NCBI GenBank assembly: GCA_963978545.1
Contig: OZ021723.1
Location: forward strand, 99,914,002 to 99,978,001
Length of the DNA stretch: 64,000 nt
Reading direction: 5' to 3'
Source: Linyphia triangularis
Lineage: Eukaryota > Arthropoda > Arachnida > Araneae > Linyphiidae
Shown piece by piece: positions 1 to 10,010 of this stretch. The notes beneath the pieces were generated by a model. It ran no database searches, was not told where the DNA came from, and worked only from the letters and a program-made list of their open reading frames with translations. The translations under genes were made by a program, and so were the position numbers. Each line of letters begins with the position of its first letter. The first letter of the stretch is position 1.

Positions 1-52
1 TTGGGTTGGTTGGAGTTTAAAGGTGCAAGGCACCACTTTTTTCCCCCATGAT
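1..52 (-). repeat. Possible SINE 3'-end fragment (third SINE type)
   Basis: The segment opens with TTGGGTTGGTTGGAGTTT and continues into a short GCAAGG motif. It resembles the segment near 1538, where GGTTGGTTGAGTTTTATTA is followed by GCGCAAGGGCAACACC. Read on the minus strand, both end in (AACC)n like the other SINEs of this window. It is cut by the window edge and too short to classify firmly. Confidence 0.3.
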
Positions 53-911
53 CTACTTATACAGAAAATACCCCTATATAATGAGTTATGTAGCAAACTC
101 ATTTCGGAGACATTTTATGGAAAAAGTAAGGGGCAGCTAACTCATCATTATAAAATAATTTGTTTCAACATCATACATTGCTTTATATATTGCTCCATTG
201 TGATGGAAAAGCAAACCAAACAATGGTGAATAGCTCAAATCTTCAGCAGTGGAATCCAACAGAAAACATTTTCAATAATCTGCCTGAAAGAGAAGGGAGG
301 TCGAATTTCCGGTTAGTTGGTTTGGAGCTTTGTTTGAGCAAGAGCAAACTCAAAGGCATTTTGCGCCGATCGAATTTCGGGAACGAAACGTTTATTTTTC
401 AACTTGCAAAGAGTGAGATTAAGAGATGCATTTTTTTTTTTTTACTTCGGTTTGATTGGCCTTGTTAGTGTTACTTCCAAGTCGGTGGCAGCTGTTCGCT
501 GAAAACAAAATTTGTTTTTGATGTCCATGAAATTTCCATCGGTAAGTCTTCAAAAATATGTCTTAATTAACTAGAAGCTGAAACCAAGGACGGATCCAGA
601 GTTTTATTATGTGGGGGGGGGGCGGAAATTTTGTTTTGATGGGTAGTTTAGGTAAATTTGGTTGTTCTTAAGTTATATTACTATACCATGGATTAACTTA
701 ATTTGATTATACAGAATACTTTACAAAGAGGTAAAAAGTTTCAATCGCATAAAGGCGACGCTACGTTTGGCTACATGCGAATTTACGACAATAATTAGAG
801 TTGTTTTTAATTAAACCATATGGTTCAGGGTATAGTGAAAAATTAAGCCATCTTGGCTTCTTTGAAAATTTGTCAACCATTACATCAATATAAATGTCTA
901 TGAATGTGTAT
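53..911. other. AT-rich intergenic stretch, no gene seen
   Basis: I see only short open frames without recognisable motifs, T and A runs, and a G-run near 615. No terminal repeats or RNA gene could be identified. Confidence 0.5.
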
Positions 912-1089
912 TAACCGTAAAATGGGGGGAATAGGAACAACGGAGTGAATCGGAACGAAATTTCATTAAATTACAAAGAAATTATTACTTTATACAAATA
1001 AAGCAATTTTATTAATTGTATAATTTTTTATATTTTTATTTGGCTAGCTTTTTTGGAATCTTATGTTTTGCGAAGGTTTCAACACTGTC

Positions 1090-1125
<36 letters not shown>

Positions 1126-1450
1126 AAACAGCGTGCATACAATCCAGTGAGTTTTAACCTCTCCAAAACTTATCCTGTAGTTACTAACATGTACATGTTA
1201 TAGAATTAACTAATATTTTCTTAGATAAGCATAAACTTCCAAAACAGCATGCCATACTTAATTTAATTTGGTTTTAACATTTTTTATTTTACGAATTTTT
1301 ATGTTTTGTCTCGTCTCGATTTTGAGATTTGCGGGGGTGGGAATCGGAACACAAGAAAAGTGGTATTTAAAAGCGGTATTAAAGTCTTACGGAACACAAA
1401 AATAAAGTAGATTGAAAAATATTATTAATTTTAAAAACTATTTGGATGAT
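912..1450 (+). repeat. GTGAATCGGAAC repeat, copy 1 (internally deleted)
   Basis: It starts with CCGTAAAATGGGGGGAATAG and then GAGTGAATCGGAACGAAA. It follows the copy at 1646 almost base for base through a TTTTTATTTGGCTA block, an ATCCAGTGAGTTTTAACCTC block and the CTCGATTTTGAGATTTGCGG block. Near 1380 it jumps to a TTACGGAACACAAAAATAAA block whose counterpart in copy 2 lies near 2421, so roughly 350 bases present in copy 2 are missing here. The terminus looks like a DNA-transposon end, but I could not find a matching opposite terminal repeat. Confidence 0.6.
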
Positions 1451-1537
1451 CTTGTATTGAATTAGGTTAAGAGAACAGTTGACACGCTTTCAAACATATG
1501 ATTTGTTTTGACAAAATCATACTTGTCATATTAAAGG

Positions 1538-1593
1538 TTGGTTGGTTGAGTTTTATTAGCGCAAGGGCAACACCTTTGCCATACTGCGCCTCT
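1538..1593 (-). repeat. SINE 3'-end fragment (third SINE type), minus strand
   Basis: GGTTGGTTGGTTGAGTTTTA is followed by GCGCAAGGGCAACACCTTTG and CCATACTGCGCC. Read on the minus strand this is a short GC-richer body ending in AAAACTCAACCAACCAACC. The AACC tail matches that of the two full SINE families below. Only the 3' part is present. Confidence 0.4.
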
Positions 1594-1645
1594 GTCATAT
1601 TAAGAGATTTCTGATGATGATTTTGTGTTTCTATTCACTACAATA

Positions 1646-2455
1646 CCGTAAAATGAGGTGAATAGGAACAGCGGGGTGAATCGGAACGAAACTTCACGAA
1701 ATTACACAAATAAAGCAGTTTTATTAATTATACATTTTTTTTATTTGGCTAACATGTTTTGAATGTTGGAACATGTTTTATGGGGTTTTCAAGACTGTCC
1801 TTTTTTAAAAAAAAATTCTGAAACATCGTGCGTACGATCCAATGAATTTTAACCTCTCCAAAACTTATCCCGTAAATAATAACCTGTACCAGTTATAAAC
1901 TTAACTAATATATTTTTAGATAAGTATAAACATCCACAACAGAATGCCATACTTAATTTAACTTGGTTTTGAAAACTTTTTATTTTATGAATTTTTATGT
2001 TTTGCCACGTCTCGATTTTGAGATTTGCGGGGTGAATCGGAACACTTGAAAAGTGATATTAAAAAACTGTTTTTGGCAAGATTATGTTCCTCACAAGATT
2101 CAACGATTGAAGAAGAGTCTAATTACTCCCTTCAAGACGTAATCAAAATTGCAGGCTTGAATAAATGTCAGAAGAGGAGCCTAGTTTGCGCATGGCAGAA
2201 AACCCGATTGTTCCAGTGTTTTTTTTTCTCTAAATGACTTCGTTATCTTTAAATTATATGGAAAAATGTATGAAGACTCTATGTGAGCAAAGTTTTACAC
2301 CCACAAGAATATTGCTATATAAGTGTGTTTTAAAAAAAAACACCCATGAACAAAGAGATTTTCTGAAACAAATGAGGATGCTTTTCTCCTTTCTTAAGAT
2401 ATTTTAAGGAATTTGCAGTCATACGGCACGCAAACATAAAGTAGATTAAAAAATA
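1646..2455 (+). repeat. GTGAATCGGAAC repeat, copy 2 (longest copy)
   Basis: Starts CCGTAAAATGAGGTGAATAG, preceded by TA at 1644-1645, which may be a Tc1/pogo-type target site. It carries the same blocks as copy 1 plus an extra internal part (about 2057-2413). That part includes a 70-codon open frame at 2025-2237 rich in charged residues, which I could not assign to a family. The right end near 2455 is set only by loss of similarity to copy 1. This may be a decayed pogo- or Tc1-type element. Confidence 0.55.
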
Positions 2456-2639
2456 TATTGAAAGTCTTTCTTCTACCATCCGCCTTCAAAATCAATTTAT
2501 TAAGGTGAAACGACGAAAAACTCTTTTTTTTTTACCTAAGCATTCTTCCAAAACTCATGCCAAACTTCGTAATCTCCTTGAAGTTCACTTATGAACAGAC
2601 TTCTACTTTCATGATCATTAATAATTAAACCGAATTTGT

Positions 2640-2836
2640 CTGATATATGTTACACATCACTTTGCTGTTTTGCTTTGTCTTCGACTTTTTCATCTCTACA
2701 TTTGTTGGGACGAGAGATTTTTTTGGGAGATGTATATGAATGACGCTCAATACGGATTCCACAAATCTTGATGGACTCCTTCTTGAGGTCAGTGAGCTTT
2801 CTTGATGCCAATCCTAGACTTTTGTTTATAAGTCAT
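2640..2836 (-). pseudogene. Coding-like remnant, unrecognised
   Basis: On the minus strand, about 60 codons are open from near 2836 and end in TAA near 2642. The translation is rich in Lys, Arg and Ser, begins around KSLGLASRKLTDLKKE and contains HSYTSPKKISRPNKC. The composition looks more protein-like than the AT-rich surroundings. There is no good start codon and I do not recognise the family. It may belong to the repeat copy just to the left, or be chance. Confidence 0.25.
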
Positions 2837-2977
2837 GACAAGCAACACATCAAATATTCTTCGTCATTTTTATGTTTTCTATATTTAATCCTAAACGATT
2901 GAGGGGGCGATCGCACCCTTCACCCCTCGCTCGTTCACAATTCTGCAATTTAGAAGTCACAATTCTGCAATTTGATA

Positions 2978-3182
2978 CCTAAGCTATTCCTGCTGACCAA
3001 ACGGTATAGTGGTTAGCGTGCTAGCTTCTAGACCGCGAGGTTGCGGGTTCCGAGTCCCGTGTTAGGCATAGGTGTTTGTAAATGTATGTTGGCTTGTCTA
3101 ATGACGAATTCTTCGGCGCATTATAGCCATCGTGTTGCTGACGGCGCCAGATAATCTGAAAAGAACCAACCTAAGCTATTCC
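2978..3182 (+). repeat. tRNA-derived SINE, family 1, full copy with 13-bp TSD
   Basis: The SINE body (2991-3169) begins near GACCAAACGGTATAGTGGTT, a tRNA-like 5' part with box A (TATAGTGGTTAGCGTGC). A box B follows, here GCGGGTTCCGAGTCCCG with one extra C compared with GGTTCGAGTCCCG in the copy at 53538. Next comes a tRNA-unrelated body (TGTTGGCTTGTCTAATGACG, CGGCGCCAGATAATCTGAAA) and a short AACCAACC tail. It is flanked by CCTAAGCTATTCC on both sides (2978-2990 and 3170-3182), the expected signature of LINE-driven retroposition. The extra C in box B would be expected to weaken pol III transcription of this copy. Confidence 0.92.
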
Positions 3183-3219
3183 AATATCGTTTAACTAATT
3201 TTAAAGAGTCGAATGTAAT

Positions 3220-3300
3220 CACATTTCTGTAATTTGGTACAAATATCAGCAAAAAGTAAGCTCTTTCGTTCCCGATTAATTAATTTTATAAGATCGAATT
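3220..3300 (+). repeat. Dispersed repeat, inverted relative to 5439-5520
   Basis: CACATTTCTGTAATTTGG, ACAAATATCAGCAAA and CCCGATTAATTAATTTT occur here. The same order is found on the opposite strand at 5439-5520. About 180 bases further on (3474-3495) is GCAGCGAAGCACGGGTATTC. Such GC-rich ends near TTAG/CTAG can mark Helitron-like 3' ends, but I see no 5' end or terminal hairpin, so the class is open. Confidence 0.45.
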
Positions 3301-4734
3301 GGGATCAAAACGGTTCATGTGTTAAGAATATACCTACACCTTACTTCCAATAGTCAGAATTATAAAATTTGAATCAAAAGTTCGATTTTCAGAGGTCGAA
3401 ACGGGATCGAACACCCAAGATGGGGAATGCAAGAATGCCTTTTGATTGTTAAAATGCACATGGTAAAATTTCGCAGCGAAGCACGGGTATTCAGTTAGTT
3501 TTAAATAAATTGAACCTTAGAGAATATTATAGAAATTGCTACTTCTTGATATAATTTTCAAAAAACAAATTATGTTTTTTTGTCTTTATAATTTTGATAC
3601 AATTAGCTCGAAAACATAGTATATACTTTCGCAATTATAGACATCTTCTAAAGAAAACTTTCTGTTCCATTCTTTTAATGTGTGTTCGAATGGATTTTAT
3701 CCGATTTAATTTGTATTCTTTCTCGTTCCGATTTCAAGATGGAGTGATTGAAAAGAAAGAGAAACGTACAATATTAAAAATTTTCGAATTTTAAGCTTTT
3801 TATGACAATTTGTAGAACCTTTCAAAAATCGTGGGCTAGTTTTTAAACCCCCAACAAGTATAAACTGCTTATAATTGCATTTTATCATCGCAATTTAAGT
3901 ACATTGCCTATCAATTAAGTTATTTTAAAATGATTGATTAAAAAAAAAAATTATGTTGTTAATCATTTAGAATATATTTTGTATGTATAAGATTTATTTA
4001 TTCCAAAAATCGGTTCACAACTTAACAGCAAGAGACGCTGTTAAAAGCGGCACAAATAAAATATTTTATCGCCAAAATGACAAAAAGAAGATTGGGTTCA
4101 TTTCCATTGAGTTCGTATAAATTAATCGTCTGGTGCCATATTTATTTTAAACAAAATGTCCGCTGAGAAAAAAACCACGCGAAAAAGACTAGGTTTGGCT
4201 TCTTTTTGAAATGTACAGGCGCATGAACTATCGCCAACTTTTGGCGTCTTTTCACTGCAAAGTTGCACCAATCAGGAAGTTTTTTGTTGTTCAACTGGGC
4301 GCGGAAAAGTATTTCATTGGTTACGGGATTGAGCGGAATAATAGTTTAGGGTTGCAACGAATCCTAGCTTTTGTCATAGAAAATGCGCAAACGGTTAGAA
4401 CCATTTTGTCCCTGGATTTCGCTCATGTGTGTACTGCGTTGCACGATCTCTGATTTTTAGAATTCTCCGTTGCGGTAAGAATATTATTTTTAATTTGTAA
4501 TATTAGTTTATTAATTAATAGTATTATTGTTCTTCGTTGAGTGTATTTTATTCACTTTTAACTACTAATACGTAATAGTTGCAGAATTAAATACGACAAA
4601 CATTAAATAACTGCGTTTCCAGACGAGTGAAGGACGAATTCCTTTGTTAGAGAATGCCAACTCCTTTGTCTTTCTCAACTAAGTGTAATGCCACGGAAAT
4701 TTTTTGGATTAAATGAATTTATTATTAAAAGTAA
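3301..4734. other. Intergenic stretch, no gene recognised
   Basis: Mostly AT-rich. One 80-codon open frame (4211-4453, plus strand) has a more balanced composition than its surroundings but no motif I recognise and no support as a gene. Confidence 0.4.
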
Positions 4735-5073
4735 CAATTCCAACTGAAAAAGGTTTTATTTGATGACGATTTGTGTATTTTTAAGAACATATTATTCCGT
4801 TTGACTCATTTTAGAACTTTGTGTCTTGAACACGATTTCGAATACATCTCATAGTGGCCATAGAACCTAGAAAAATAAGGCATATCTGATTCAACAATTC
4901 CAACTGAAAAAGGATTTATTTGATGACGATTTTTATATTTTTTAGAATATAATTATTCCGTTTGACTCATTTTAGAACATTGGATCATAGAATGCCTCTT
5001 GTGTCTTGGAACACGATTTCGAATACAACACATAGTGGCCATAGAACCTGGAAAAATAAGGGATATCTGATTC
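4735..5073 (+). repeat. Two-copy tandem duplication of about 160-180 bp
   Basis: Two consecutive units start CAATTCCAACTGAAAAAGG at 4735 and 4895. Both run through TTTATTTGATGACGATTT, TTCCGTTTGACTCATTTTAG, ACACGATTTCGAATACA and CATAGTGGCCATAGAACCT, and end near ATATCTGATTCA. The second unit carries about 20 extra bases (GATCATAGAATGCCTC). The high similarity suggests a fairly young duplication. Confidence 0.85.
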
Positions 5074-5438
5074 ATGAGAATGTCAGGGAATTTTTAGGAA
5101 TCTTGCAAAAATCTTGGCGACGTCTTCTATTGTCTTAAGGTACCTTTTATCCGTACTTTGGGGCCAATTTCCCGGAGAATAGTGGCAATTATTAGGAGTT
5201 CCATGTTTTCGAAATAATTTGAGCTTTTCGTTACTGCCTTAACTATTTAAAAAAAAAAGATACAATCTAAACCATGTTATCTCCTTAGCATAAATGTTAT
5301 ATTTATATGTTGTACATTTCTCGAAAAATAGGGAAAATTAGAAAAAAAGTCTTCAGCAAAATCAGGCAATATTCTAGAACTGTTGTCAGGAAATAATCAG
5401 GGAGCTTCTTTTCCTGAATTTTATCATGAATTTCTTTA

Positions 5439-5520
5439 AAATTAATTAATCGGGATCGAGAGAGCTTACTTTTTCTATGCTTCGCTTTGCTGATATTTGT
5501 TCCAAATTACAGAAATGTGA
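5439..5520 (-). repeat. Inverted copy of the 3220-3300 repeat
   Basis: Read on the minus strand it gives ACAAATATCAGCAAAGCGAA, then AAAGTAAGCTCTCTCG and CCCGATTAATTAATTTT, matching 3220-3300 with a short insertion. Confidence 0.45.
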
Positions 5521-5526
5521 CGACAT

Positions 5527-5850
5527 TGGATACAATCCAATGAGTTTTAACCTCTCCAAAACTTATCCCGTAATTAATAATATGTACCATCTATAGACTT
5601 AACTAATATATTTTTAGATAAGAATAAGCATCCACAACTGCATGCCATACTTAATTTAACTTGGTTTTAAAAACTTTTTATTTTACGAATTTTTATGTTT
5701 TGCCTCGTCTCGATTTTGAGATTTGTGGGGTGAATCGGAACACTTGAAAAGTGATATTAAAAAGCTGTTTTTGGCAAGATTATGTTCCACACAAGAAGAC
5801 TGAACAAGATTGAAGAAGAGTTACTCCTTTCAAGACAGTAATTTTGCGTT
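5527..5850 (+). repeat. GTGAATCGGAAC repeat, copy 3 (5' truncated)
   Basis: It starts with GATACAATCCAATGAGTTTT and carries the later blocks of copies 1 and 2, including TTTTGAGATTTGTGGGGTGA, ATCGGAACACTTGAAAAGTG and TTTTTGGCAAGATTATGTTC. It ends near CTCCTTTCAAGACAGTA. The CCGTAAAAT end is absent. Confidence 0.6.
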
Positions 5851-5921
5851 CCATTGGATATTTTAATCTGTTTTAAGCCTCTTTGCTGGTTTTTTAGTTA
5901 TTCATTTCTTACTCTTTTTAG

Positions 5922-6029
5922 GTGATGTCGATGTCTTCACGTGTATGATGCCGTCTACATCTTCACCACCGTGATGCATCGAGTTCTGTGATGTCAGCAA
6001 GGACACTCGGTTTGTTCTTCTTCTTCACG
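5922..6029 (+). other. Exon-like segment between splice-site-like signals
   Basis: A pyrimidine-rich tract ending TTCTTACTCTTTTTAG precedes this 108-base, less AT-rich stretch, and GTAAGTG follows it at 6030. All three plus-strand frames contain stops, so if it is an exon it would be non-coding (UTR or lncRNA). Splice-like signals arise by chance in AT-rich DNA, so this is speculative. Confidence 0.2.
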
Positions 6030-6265
6030 GTAAGTGTTTGAAGAATCACGGTTGGAGCTGGTCCTGGAGTTCTGTAAGTGGAAACACTTTTCTTTTTTTA
6101 AATTTCTACTTGAGAAGAGTTGAAGTCAGGCGAGTCTGAATTGATATAAATTGTCAGAAAACTTTAAAATATTGTAAAGATACCAAAGATTTGGTAGAAC
6201 TTGAGTTGGACTCTTTTTTTTTTTTTTTTTTTTTGACTTCGATTCTTCTCTTGTTCAATCCTGGA

Positions 6266-6833
6266 ACAGATGTTGTGTAGGACATTTGACATTAGGCTAT
6301 TACAGGAATGCCAGTTTTCCTCCTTTTTGGTTTTTTTATGTAAAATTTTCCTCCTCTTTGTCCCTGTCTTGAGGATCCACATTTTTCTGATCAGAACCAG
6401 TTTTTCCTGCAAAAAGTATACTTTTCCTCATATCTAAACAAAAGATTTTCCCTCTTGGCTCCCCTTTCCTCCCAGATTACTTCACTATTTCCTAATATTT
6501 GAAATTAATTATTATATAGCATGAGAAATTTCATTGTATCTTTAAAATTATTGAATTATCCTTCCTGCACACTCTTTTGTTGAATTTTTGTGTATTCCAT
6601 CCGCGAGCTTTTTCAACGAATTTTTGAATTTCCTCCTTTTTGCTCTCTGATCACTCTAATCCCTGCTATTAGAAAATTCGCTAAAACGTAGATACTAAAT
6701 TAAATTATAAATAACACAAAAAATTTAAAATATTGCTAAAAATAAAAACCAGTTGCCAGAAACAGAATTTATCCGGGAAAAAAACCCCTTCCTAATAAAA
6801 TCGCGCTAAAGAAATGTCCTGTACAACATCTGT
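6266..6833. mobile_element. MITE with ACAGATGT termini, copy A (interrupted)
   Basis: The left end ACAGATGTTGTGTAGGACAT and the right end ATGTCCTGTACAACATCTGT form near-perfect inverted repeats of about 22 bp. The interior is AT-rich and non-coding (ends ATCCGGGAAAAAAACCCC and similar). A second copy lies at 10441-10677 with the same termini and related interior, for example GCAGAAACCGTTTTTATCCG against GCCAGAAACAGAATTTATCC. Another MITE (6303-6665) is inserted in it. Both copies are followed on the right by TA, but the left flank does not show it, so the TSD is unresolved. Confidence 0.8.
6303..6665. mobile_element. MITE with CAGGNAT ends and 6-bp TSD, copy 1
   Basis: The element starts CAGGAATGCCAGTTTTCCTC and ends CACTCTAATCCCTG, giving short terminal inverted repeats. 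It is flanked by CTATTA on both sides (6297-6302 and 6666-6671). A second copy at 16167-16570 shares most of its length (TTGAGGATCC, ACCAGTTTTTCCTGC, AGTATACTTTTCCTCA, ATCTAAACAAAAGATTTTCC). No coding capacity. CAGGG-type ends suggest a hAT-like origin, although typical hAT TSDs are 8 bp. Confidence 0.85.
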
Positions 6834-6836
6834 ACC

Positions 6837-7160
6837 GAAATTTATTGTAAATATCTGTCAACCGGGGTGGGGGTAAGGGTTTTGGGTGATTAAAGCATTC
6901 TGAGCTATTTGGAAGAGGTGGCAGTTCATTTTGATAGATCTACGAATGGTTGTCTGATCTTGAAATGGAATGTAGTAATTAAGTAGTTTAATAACATTTT
7001 GTTCCGTCAGATTTTTGGTTAGCAAGAGATCTCTAGCAAAAATCTTAATGGATTGAAATCCAAAGCGTAATTCAAGTTATGAATAAATTTAAGGCGTTGG
7101 AAAAATATAACAGCTAGAAATATCTAACTGAAAAGTTTTAGAAGCAGGAATATCTTTATT
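6837..7160. other. Intergenic stretch, nothing recognised
   Basis: AT-rich sequence with a short G-rich patch (GGGGTGGGGGTAAGGG near 6863). No gene or repeat boundary seen. Confidence 0.4.
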
Positions 7161-7684
7161 ATCTTTAACATATTTTTTAGTTATTAATTCTCTCCACAAT
7201 TTTTTTTTTGTTATTTGAGGAATAGTTGATTTGAGTTTTATAAAATTATTTAAAATATTTAACACTCATTTTTTATGTAATTCTTTTCCATAATGGTATT
7301 TTAATTTTTTTTTAATTTGATTCGTAATTTAAACTTGTTTAGTTTGGATTTTATAAAATGTCGAGAATCGGTTGGTAATTTGTGTTTTTTAAAATTATTT
7401 AGCAAGTTTATTGTTATGCAATATTTTTCCTTTACAGTAATTTATTTAAATTAATTCGTTATTTAAACTAGATTATTTTGAGTTTTATAAAATGTTTAAT
7501 CACTTTCAGTTATTATCTTCCAAAGTTTTTTTTTTTTTTTTTTTTTTTTAATAATTTGAAGAAGTGTTTTTATTAAATAGTAGTTCATAATATTCAACGC
7601 GTTCATAATATTCTATGCAATACTTTTCGTATATAGTAATTTTTTAATTTGATTCGTAATTTAAACTAGTTTTGGGTGAACCTA
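7160..7684 (+). repeat. Degenerate AT-rich tandem repeat, left part
   Basis: Units recur at 7319, 7453 and 7651 with the order GATTCGTAATTTAAAC, then TTTGGATTTTATAAAATG or a variant, then TTATGCAAT...TTTTC. Spacing is about 134-198 bases because of T-run expansions. The array is broken at about 7685 by a transposon-like element and resumes at 9782 with TATTTTGGATTTTATAAAAT. Confidence 0.55.
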
Positions 7685-7843
7685 CCAGTAATTGACCATT
7701 TAGTGCAAGTTTCTACACATTAACACTACAAAACTTGCCAAAATATCAATTGATTATGGAAGCTTAATAATAAATTAATGTGGTGTTCCAGTCCTTTTTA
7801 AAATTTAAAATATCATCAGAATTTCTTACCAAAAGCAATTTTT

Positions 7844-7945
7844 CCAGTAATTGACCAAGTAGACATTAGTAATTGACCACAGCCATGGTAATTGACCAAG
7901 TAGACATTAGTAATTGACCACAGCCATGCTAGTAATTGACCACTT
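7844..7945 (+). repeat. Subterminal direct repeats, left end
   Basis: The full 14-bp terminal motif recurs at 7844. It is followed by a 42-bp unit repeated about twice (GTAGACATTAGTAATTGACC then ACAGCCATGGTAATTGACCA), and a last AGTAATTGACCAC at 7931. Confidence 0.85.
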
Positions 7946-9676
7946 CTTTTCCAGATTAAAACCAAAGGTTAATTGTTAAATTCTGTTACAATATGCTCTA
8001 ATATTCATAAACTATTAAATGAATTGGAAAAAGGAAGTAAAAATAAATATAATCATTATAATCAATGAAAATACAGGAATATCAGTTTAAAATATACTAT
8101 GATGGTTTTATAAACTTGGGTTATCATAGTTAGTTAGATTGGTAGATAATTATGCATATTTTTACTACTCTTTCCCAATTCTGAATAAATATAGATGAAA
8201 AAAATCAAATTTAGAGGATATTAATTCTTGAACAGTTTCAAAAAGTCATCTGTTTATCTAATGGAAATCCTTTTCTTGCATTGGCATTTATCCAATTACA
8301 TAGAAGAGTTTCTTCTGCTGAGGGTGTAAGAATTGTTAGTGGGCCCATTTTTTTAAATTCTGGGGTTTTCCCTCTTAGCTTATTAATTAATGTAGAATAA
8401 GGGAATAAGGAATGTTGTATTTTCTGGCTGGGGGGGAGGGGGGTTCTCTTATTTTCCCATTTTTTTCTGTTACTTGAAAAAGTGTAATTTCAAGTCATCT
8501 TCAGTGTACTTGAAAAAGGATTTTTTTCCTTCCATGAGTGTTTAATTTTAATGATTTCAGAATTCTTATAGCCTAGGTATATATACTTAAACCTAGAAAG
8601 AAACCTTTCCTTAATGATTTATTTAACTCGATTTCTTATCGATATTTAAGTTAGTTTTCTACTTCAATTTTTTACTGTTCATATTAAAAAATAGGACTAA
8701 ACATATATCTTATTCAATTAACGTGTGAAAAGTAATTTTGATAATTACAAGGGTGTTGGTGATCTGGAAATTTTCCGGTTTAATTTTGACCAATGCTTTT
8801 CTCTTTCAACAGACCATTTGATCTGATTTTTTGAATTTTTCAGGAAATAAAACAATTTATAAAATTCTAATAGACAACATTTTATGTTAGTTTAAATAAA
8901 CATTGAAATTAACCTACATAATATTCGTGTGGGGTAAAGTGGAAGTATGCTTAAAATTGACTTTTGACCATTTCTTGACTTTTAAAAAAAAATTATGTCA
9001 AGAAAGCAAGCCTAATATATTTAAAAAAGATCTAATGTACACATACAATAAGAAAATCCATCTTAGTGTTTAAAAATGACTTACTTTTGTATTCTAAAGT
9101 TGAAAAACTAATACTTAACATCCTTATCGACACCAATTAACCCCATTGCTCAATTACTGAAAAAATCTATTTTTCTGGACAAATAGTAAGTGAAGATTGC
9201 AATAAAAGCATAAACCTTTGTTATCACTTTGTTTTTCCCTGAAAATATGCAAGTAAGTAAAAATTTAGTAGTTGACCATTTTGTCATTTACTAAAAATAT
9301 AACACTTAGCCTGATCAGTAATTAACCATCTATTATTCATAATTTGTTTATTAGTTTAAAGAAAAGTTACTTGTACTTTAATATAAAACAAACATAAATA
9401 ATCTACATACATTATTTATATTAAACCATTTATGAATTATTCATGTTGATGCTCAAAAATCAGAGAAGCTAAACCACCCTTCATTAATAGTGTCAGTCAC
9501 TCATATGAGGCCCTGTGATATACCTTTGTATTTGTTATTTTTTAACATCCAATTGGAAGCTTGATTACCCTTATAACTTTAGCCAGTGGCTTTCATTAGT
9601 TATTGGATATATTTTAACCATTAAAAATTAGAATACAATCACAACAATCCTTATTTACTTCCTTTTTGTGTCATTT

Positions 9677-9774
9677 TGGTCAACTACTATTAGCATGTGG
9701 TCAATTACTATTAGCATGTGGTCAATTACTATTAGCATGTGGTCAATTACTATTAGCATGTGGTCAATTACTGG
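9677..9774 (-). repeat. 21-bp subterminal tandem repeat, right end
   Basis: About five units of TGGTCAATTACTATTAGCAT plus G run into the terminal TGGTCAATTACTGG. The orientation is opposite to the left-end repeats, as expected for inverted transposon ends. Confidence 0.9.
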
Positions 9775-9779
9775 AGAAT

Positions 9780-10010
9780 CTATTTTGGATTTTATAAAAT
9801 GGTAAATCAGCAAATAATTCTCTCGTAAGTTTTTTTTTATTGTAATCTGTGAAGTTTGTGTTGTTAAATATTTTAAATAATTTTATAATAATTCAATTTT
9901 AATAATAATCAGTAAGTTTCTTCAAGAGTTTTTTTTTTTAAACTGTTTTTTATTAAATTATTTAAAGTTCATTTTTATTCGATACAAATAATTGTGTTAT
10001 CTACATTTCA
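9780..10010 (+). repeat. Degenerate AT-rich tandem repeat, right part
   Basis: The array interrupted at 7685 continues with ATTTTGGATTTTATAAAATG and further poorly conserved TTTTTATTG/ATTATTTAAAG segments. It fades into unique sequence near 10010. Confidence 0.4.

Larger units (their letters stand above)
7685..9774. mobile_element. Non-coding element with CCAGTAATTGACCA ends and iterated subterminal motifs
   Basis: The left end CCAGTAATTGACCA (7685-7698) is the exact inverse of the right end TGGTCAATTACTGG (9761-9774). The motif is repeated inside both ends. On the left, five further copies lie at 7844-7943 on the same strand. On the right, TGGTCAATTACTATTAGCAT is repeated about five times at a 21-bp step (9677-9774) on the opposite strand. 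The interior is AT-rich without open frames, so this is a non-autonomous element. Exact boundaries and TSD are uncertain: the flanks are ACCTA on the left and AGAATCTATTTT on the right. The iterated terminal motif probably represents transposase binding sites (inference). Confidence 0.75.

Noticed and set aside
2991..3066. tRNA gene with box A and box B
   Set aside because: The body, AACC tail and TSD show a SINE. Box B carries an extra base and no clean cloverleaf can be drawn.
3474..3498. Helitron 3' end (GCAGCGAAGCACGGGTATTC before AGTTAG)
   Set aside because: Only suggestive. I found no 5' TC end, no terminal hairpin and no replicase, so it is not listed as a mobile element.
4211..4453. 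80-codon plus-strand frame with balanced composition
   Set aside because: No motif, no splice context and no repeat evidence. Kept only as a note in the intergenic entry.
9677..9774. CRISPR-like array (21-bp repeats)
   Set aside because: The repeats are contiguous without variable spacers and form part of a transposon end in an animal genome.
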